In this document: piece by piece, positions 3,517 to 6,460 of the stretch
Numbering within the stretch: position 1 is the stretch's first letter
Layout of the letters: each line of letters begins with the position of its first letter
Source: BMS3ABIN03 sp964418885
GTDB lineage: Bacteria; Bacteroidota; Ignavibacteria; Ignavibacteriales; Ignavibacteriaceae
Length of the DNA: 6,460 bases
Reading direction: 5' to 3'
Assembly: GCA_964418885.1 (NCBI GenBank)
Contig: CAYQNW010000124.1
Span: forward strand, 1-6,460
Notes under the pieces: generated by a model
The model's database searches: none
The model's input: only the letters and a program-made list of their open reading frames with translations
Told to the model about the DNA's origin: nothing
Program-made: the position numbers and the translations under genes

Positions 3517-6279
3517 TTACTTTAATAATAACATTTTCTTTGTTTGACTAAAGTCGCCCGCCTTTATTTGATAGAAATAAACCCCACTTGGTAATTGTGT
3601 TGCATCAAATTCAATTTCATAATTACCTGCTGCCTTCTCTTCATTTACTAGTGTTGCTATTTCTTCGCCTATCAGGTTGTATATCTTAAGAGTAACCGAT
3701 CCTGCCTTTGGAATAGAATACCTGATTGTAGTCGTAGGATTAAATGGATTCGGATAATTCTGTTCAAGTTTATATTCTGTCGGAATGTTATTGTAACCCT
3801 GGTCTTTTACATCTACTGTATTGTCTACAATAATAGTATCGTCTATGGTTCCATCATTTCCATTATCAACATAGATTGTAAGTCCCAGATCAGCAAAATC
3901 TCCCCAGTTGGGTACAAGCTGATGTGTAGTGTTCGGAGTAATGTTAATGTTATTGTTTACAAATCTTCCCAATCCCAACTCAGTAGCAAAGTTTAACTCC
4001 ACCTCATATGTTTTCCCACTACCATAGCTGATAAAGTTTAATCTGTTATCATCCGGGTTTTCAATCTTAACTGAGTCATCTTGTGCTAAAGATATCTGCC
4101 TTAGTGCAAATAATTTTTCCTGACTCGATTCATTTATGATGTTGACTAATGAAATGGTTTTATCATCCTGATTAGGATTTGCTGCCGACACTCCTCCATC
4201 AAAGAATAATCTGTCTGTCTCAGTATTGGTTACTCCGGTTCTTTCATAAGTGAATGTTTTATTTCCTGTAAAAAAGAATGTTTCCAGAGTATCTGATTCA
4301 ACAGCATCTATTTGTACAGAATAGTTATTTGTTAGTAATGAATAACCATAAGGAGGTGTTTCACTGCCATTCACATAAATATATGGTAATGAGTTAGGAA
4401 TATTATCATAGACTTCACCGTTTACATATCCGGTTAGATTCCCTTGCTCATCATTAATTCTGATGTTTGCATCAATGTTACAATAAATATCAACTGTATC
4501 TTCACTCATAATGAACGGTGATATATATTGTTCACTTCTTTTAGGAAATGAGGCAGGATTTAGAAATGTGCTGGATTCTACTTCTAAAAAAAGATACTTA
4601 TCTCCTCCCCAGTTATTCCAGCCATAAGTTGTAAGCCAGGAACCTTTATTTGAGTTTCCGGTTGTGTCAATCAGTATAAAAGCGGTTGTATTATTCGGAT
4701 AGCTATTATCATAGACTGATAGGTAATAAAATTGTTTATCAACATCATCCTGTTCCAGTTCAAAAGGTAAAATTTCGTGTGCCCCTTTACCGTTGTTATT
4801 TGCAATATACAATGTCCTGATCTTTACATTATCTTCAAATAACATTGTTTTCAATTCGTTGAGTGTTTGATTTGGTGTCCAGAATTGACGACGAATTTGT
4901 CTTACGATCTTGCTGGGATTTCCAAATTCGTGACTGAATAATTCAGAAATAACCGGGATAACAATAGAAGTTGTATCAGATTTTACGTTGATTGGATCAG
5001 TGAATGATGGAAAATAAAAATATTTTGAAAGGAAATCTGACCTATGGCTAAATGCAAGTGCATTAGCAACGGCAATTCCGAAACAGGAGCCTCCCCAACT
5101 TAGTGTTTTTTTTGCATCCCAATGGGCTAGAGCTGTTGAGGAATACAGACCTGTAGTCTTATTAATATAACAAGCATCTATGGAAAATGCTCTTACAAAT
5201 GCATCCCAGTTAGGAAACTCTTGTGCAAAAGATGATACAAATACAAAATTACCCTGCCACTGAGAATATTGTAGTCCAGTGAAAGGATCAATACCTTGAT
5301 AGTCAAATCTTTTCCACCACCATTGTGGCCACATATCTTTAGTATAATTTCCAAATCCCCACCTGTCTTTAAAAATATCATATTGTACATAGTTCCCATT
5401 TCCATCTAGCTTTGTTAGTTGATATCCTTTTATCTTAAACTTATCAGATATATCCTTATTAGTAGAATCCGACATACTATATATTTTCACTCTACACTTT
5501 GTTGATAATATTGTATCAGGTACCTCCAAAACATATTTACCCGAATCGGCGGGAACATCGAAATCAACAAGTTGATAACTATTTCCATCATCTGAGCTGA
5601 GTTCAAGAAAAACCTGGTCAGTACTATCTCCGCCTTCCCACATTATAGAATCAATGCTGCCTGCAAGCCATTTATCCCCGGAAGTAGGTCGTGTTATCAT
5701 AAGATGACTACTGTCAAATAAACTAATATTATCTATAAGCATATAATCCGATCCATTCATCACCGTATCATACATAACAAAAATTACAAAGGCAGAATCC
5801 GGTATAGCTGAGCTATAGTAATTAATGTTAAATGCTCTTTCTGTCCAGCTTGTATATCCTGAAAGATATGCTTCCTCCCCAGTACCCCCAATTTGTACTC
5901 CATTTTTATATAACACCACTCCACCCTCATAACCAAAACAATTGGTACCAGAATTTTTTTGCGCCTTAATAAAAAACCTAAATGTTCCAAATCTTTTATT
6001 TATGGAGAAAGCAGAGGTTATTTTTGAAACCCAATGACCTCCACAAGTCTTCTGTTCCTGAGTCTGAATGAATTTAACAGATGACCCCCCATCCTGTGCA
6101 TCAGAAGATTGGATTATGCTGCCTGGCAATTCAGAATTAGAAGAGGACCAACCAGTAGGACCATCACCTCCCCAACTTTCAAAGCTGTAATTAGGGATAG
6201 GATTAGTTTGCGAAACTATATCCTCACTTAAATAGAATACCAGTAAAAAAGCCGAAGCTATGAACAAAGATGATCTCAT
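3517..6279 (-). CDS. Secreted T9SS-sorted multidomain protein with papain-like peptidase core
   Basis: This 920-aa protein starts with a signal peptide (about 1-23, hydrophobic 5-17). Residues 26-190 form a beta-rich module that opens NPIPNYSFESWGG and ends YMLIDNISLFD, the pattern of CBM4/9-like carbohydrate-binding sandwiches. Residues 193-284 (ITRPTSGDKWLAGS, ELSSDDGNSY) look like a Kre9/KNH or Ig-like module. A Trp-rich stretch (307-341) leads to a core with WGGSCFGIAVANALAF (395-410), GAHEILPF (499-506) and VYDNSYP (522-528). This gives C399, H501 and D524 in the papain-fold order, so a cysteine peptidase is inferred; the oxyanion Gln at papain spacing is not seen. Beta-rich domains fill 590-800. 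DNGNDGTIDD (805-814) resembles a Ca-binding loop. Residues 836-920 are a type A T9SS sorting domain (NYPNPFNP, TIRYSIP, LPSGVYFY, KKMLLLK), which predicts export by signal peptide and then type IX secretion to the surface or medium. The start has AGGAGG 7 bases upstream. The gene is monocistronic. Substrate unknown; a non-catalytic adhesin is the alternative. Confidence 0.9.
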   Translation of the reverse strand: MRSSLFIASAFLLVFYLSEDIVSQTNPIPNYSFESWGGDGPTGWSSSNSELPGSIIQSSDAQDGGSSVKFIQTQEQKTCGGHWVSKITSAFSINKRFGTFRFFIKAQKNSGTNCFGYEGGVVLYKNGVQIGGTGEEAYLSGYTSWTERAFNINYYSSAIPDSAFVIFVMYDTVMNGSDYMLIDNISLFDSSHLMITRPTSGDKWLAGSIDSIMWEGGDSTDQVFLELSSDDGNSYQLVDFDVPADSGKYVLEVPDTILSTKCRVKIYSMSDSTNKDISDKFKIKGYQLTKLDGNGNYVQYDIFKDRWGFGNYTKDMWPQWWWKRFDYQGIDPFTGLQYSQWQGNFVFVSSFAQEFPNWDAFVRAFSIDACYINKTTGLYSSTALAHWDAKKTLSWGGSCFGIAVANALAFSHRSDFLSKYFYFPSFTDPINVKSDTTSIVIPVISELFSHEFGNPSKIVRQIRRQFWTPNQTLNELKTMLFEDNVKIRTLYIANNNGKGAHEILPFELEQDDVDKQFYYLSVYDNSYPNNTTAFILIDTTGNSNKGSWLTTYGWNNWGGDKYLFLEVESSTFLNPASFPKRSEQYISPFIMSEDTVDIYCNIDANIRINDEQGNLTGYVNGEVYDNIPNSLPYIYVNGSETPPYGYSLLTNNYSVQIDAVESDTLETFFFTGNKTFTYERTGVTNTETDRLFFDGGVSAANPNQDDKTISLVNIINESSQEKLFALRQISLAQDDSVKIENPDDNRLNFISYGSGKTYEVELNFATELGLGRFVNNNINITPNTTHQLVPNWGDFADLGLTIYVDNGNDGTIDDTIIVDNTVDVKDQGYNNIPTEYKLEQNYPNPFNPTTTIRYSIPKAGSVTLKIYNLIGEEIATLVNEEKAAGNYEIEFDATQLPSGVYFYQIKAGDFSQTKKMLLLK

Positions 6280-6286
6280 TTTTTTG

Positions 6287-6292
6287 CCTCCT
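6287..6292 (-). promoter_or_regulatory. Strong Shine-Dalgarno of the 920-aa gene
   Basis: Minus-strand AGGAGG (in GAAGGAGGC) lies 7 bases before the ATG at 6279. It is the strongest ribosome binding site in the window and fixes the start. The other minus- and plus-strand genes have weak or no such site, so this gene may be translated more efficiently. Confidence 0.8.
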
Positions 6293-6391
6293 TCGAGATT
6301 TGTAACTTTGTTCCCCTTTGGTTTTACTTATCACTTAAGGAATGAATTTTAAGAAAAGAGAAAAAACCTCACGTGCGAAAAGTCGTAGTTG

Positions 6392-6420
6392 ATAATAAGA
6401 AATAATTGTTAATTGTGCAA
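6392..6420 (-). promoter_or_regulatory. Candidate promoter of the 920-aa gene
   Basis: On the minus strand TTGCAC (6420-6415), a 17-base spacer and TATTAT (6397-6392) form a plausible sigma70-like promoter, giving a leader of roughly 105 bases. The -35 side overlaps an ATTGT-GCA-ACAAT inverted repeat (6412-6424) that could be a regulator site. No TAnnTTTG box is seen in 6280-6460. I see no clear structured element in the leader apart from the Shine-Dalgarno. Confidence 0.4.
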
Positions 6421-6460
6421 CAATATCGGCTTGGGAAAAATTTTATTATGGTGATTCTAA

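Noticed and set aside
5193..5990. Two minus-strand frames (70 and 68 aa) inside the large gene
   Set aside because: They are in other frames of the 920-aa coding sequence, which has full domain support.

Overview
The window is a chromosomal segment of about 6.5 kb with low G+C. It most likely comes from the Bacteroidetes/Chlorobi group, probably an Ignavibacteria-like lineage. Three things point there: (i) the large secreted protein ends in a type IX secretion (Por) sorting domain with the NYPNPFNP...TIRY signature typical of that lineage; (ii) the tRNA gene is preceded by a TAnnTTTG -7 box with an upstream TTG, the Bacteroidetes housekeeping promoter form; (iii) the tRNA does not encode its CCA end. 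The assignment is inferred from these signatures, not from a database match.

Layout. Positions 1-1027 (minus strand) hold a two-gene operon: a small DUF971 / GBBH-N-like putative zinc protein, then a TrmH/SpoU-family RNA 2'-O-methyltransferase that is cut by the window edge just inside its third motif. The two genes overlap by 4 bases (ATGA). Positions 1028-1204 are a divergent intergenic region with a 12-bp perfect palindrome over a candidate promoter. Positions 1205-2554 (plus) encode a CNNM/CorC/HlyC-type membrane protein with a CBS pair and a CorC_HlyC domain; its membrane domain lacks the usual GExxPK glutamate. Positions 2631-2703 (plus) are tRNA-Thr(UGU) with a recognisable promoter and a strong intrinsic terminator.

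Positions 2739-2974 hold no convincing gene but contain a 55% G+C island (2821-2940) with an imperfect direct repeat and a startless 41-codon open frame. Positions 2975-3250 (minus) encode a 91-aa His/Cys-containing protein of unknown function. Positions 3251-3516 hold its promoter region, a second pair of TCGCT-rich tracts and the terminator of the last gene. Positions 3517-6279 (minus) encode a 920-aa secreted multidomain protein. It has a signal peptide, a carbohydrate-binding-like beta-sandwich, a Kre9/Ig-like module, a papain-like cysteine-peptidase-like core (C399/H501/D524), beta-rich modules, a Ca-binding-like acidic loop and the T9SS tail. Its ribosome binding site is strong and a candidate promoter lies near 6392-6420.

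The genes do not form one pathway: the methyltransferase/DUF971 pair is one transcription unit and the others look like single units. There is no sign of a phage, insertion sequence, CRISPR array or defence island. The least ordinary items are the secreted cysteine-peptidase-like protein, the altered CNNM motif, the 91-aa protein, and the G+C-rich repeat island beside the tRNA.
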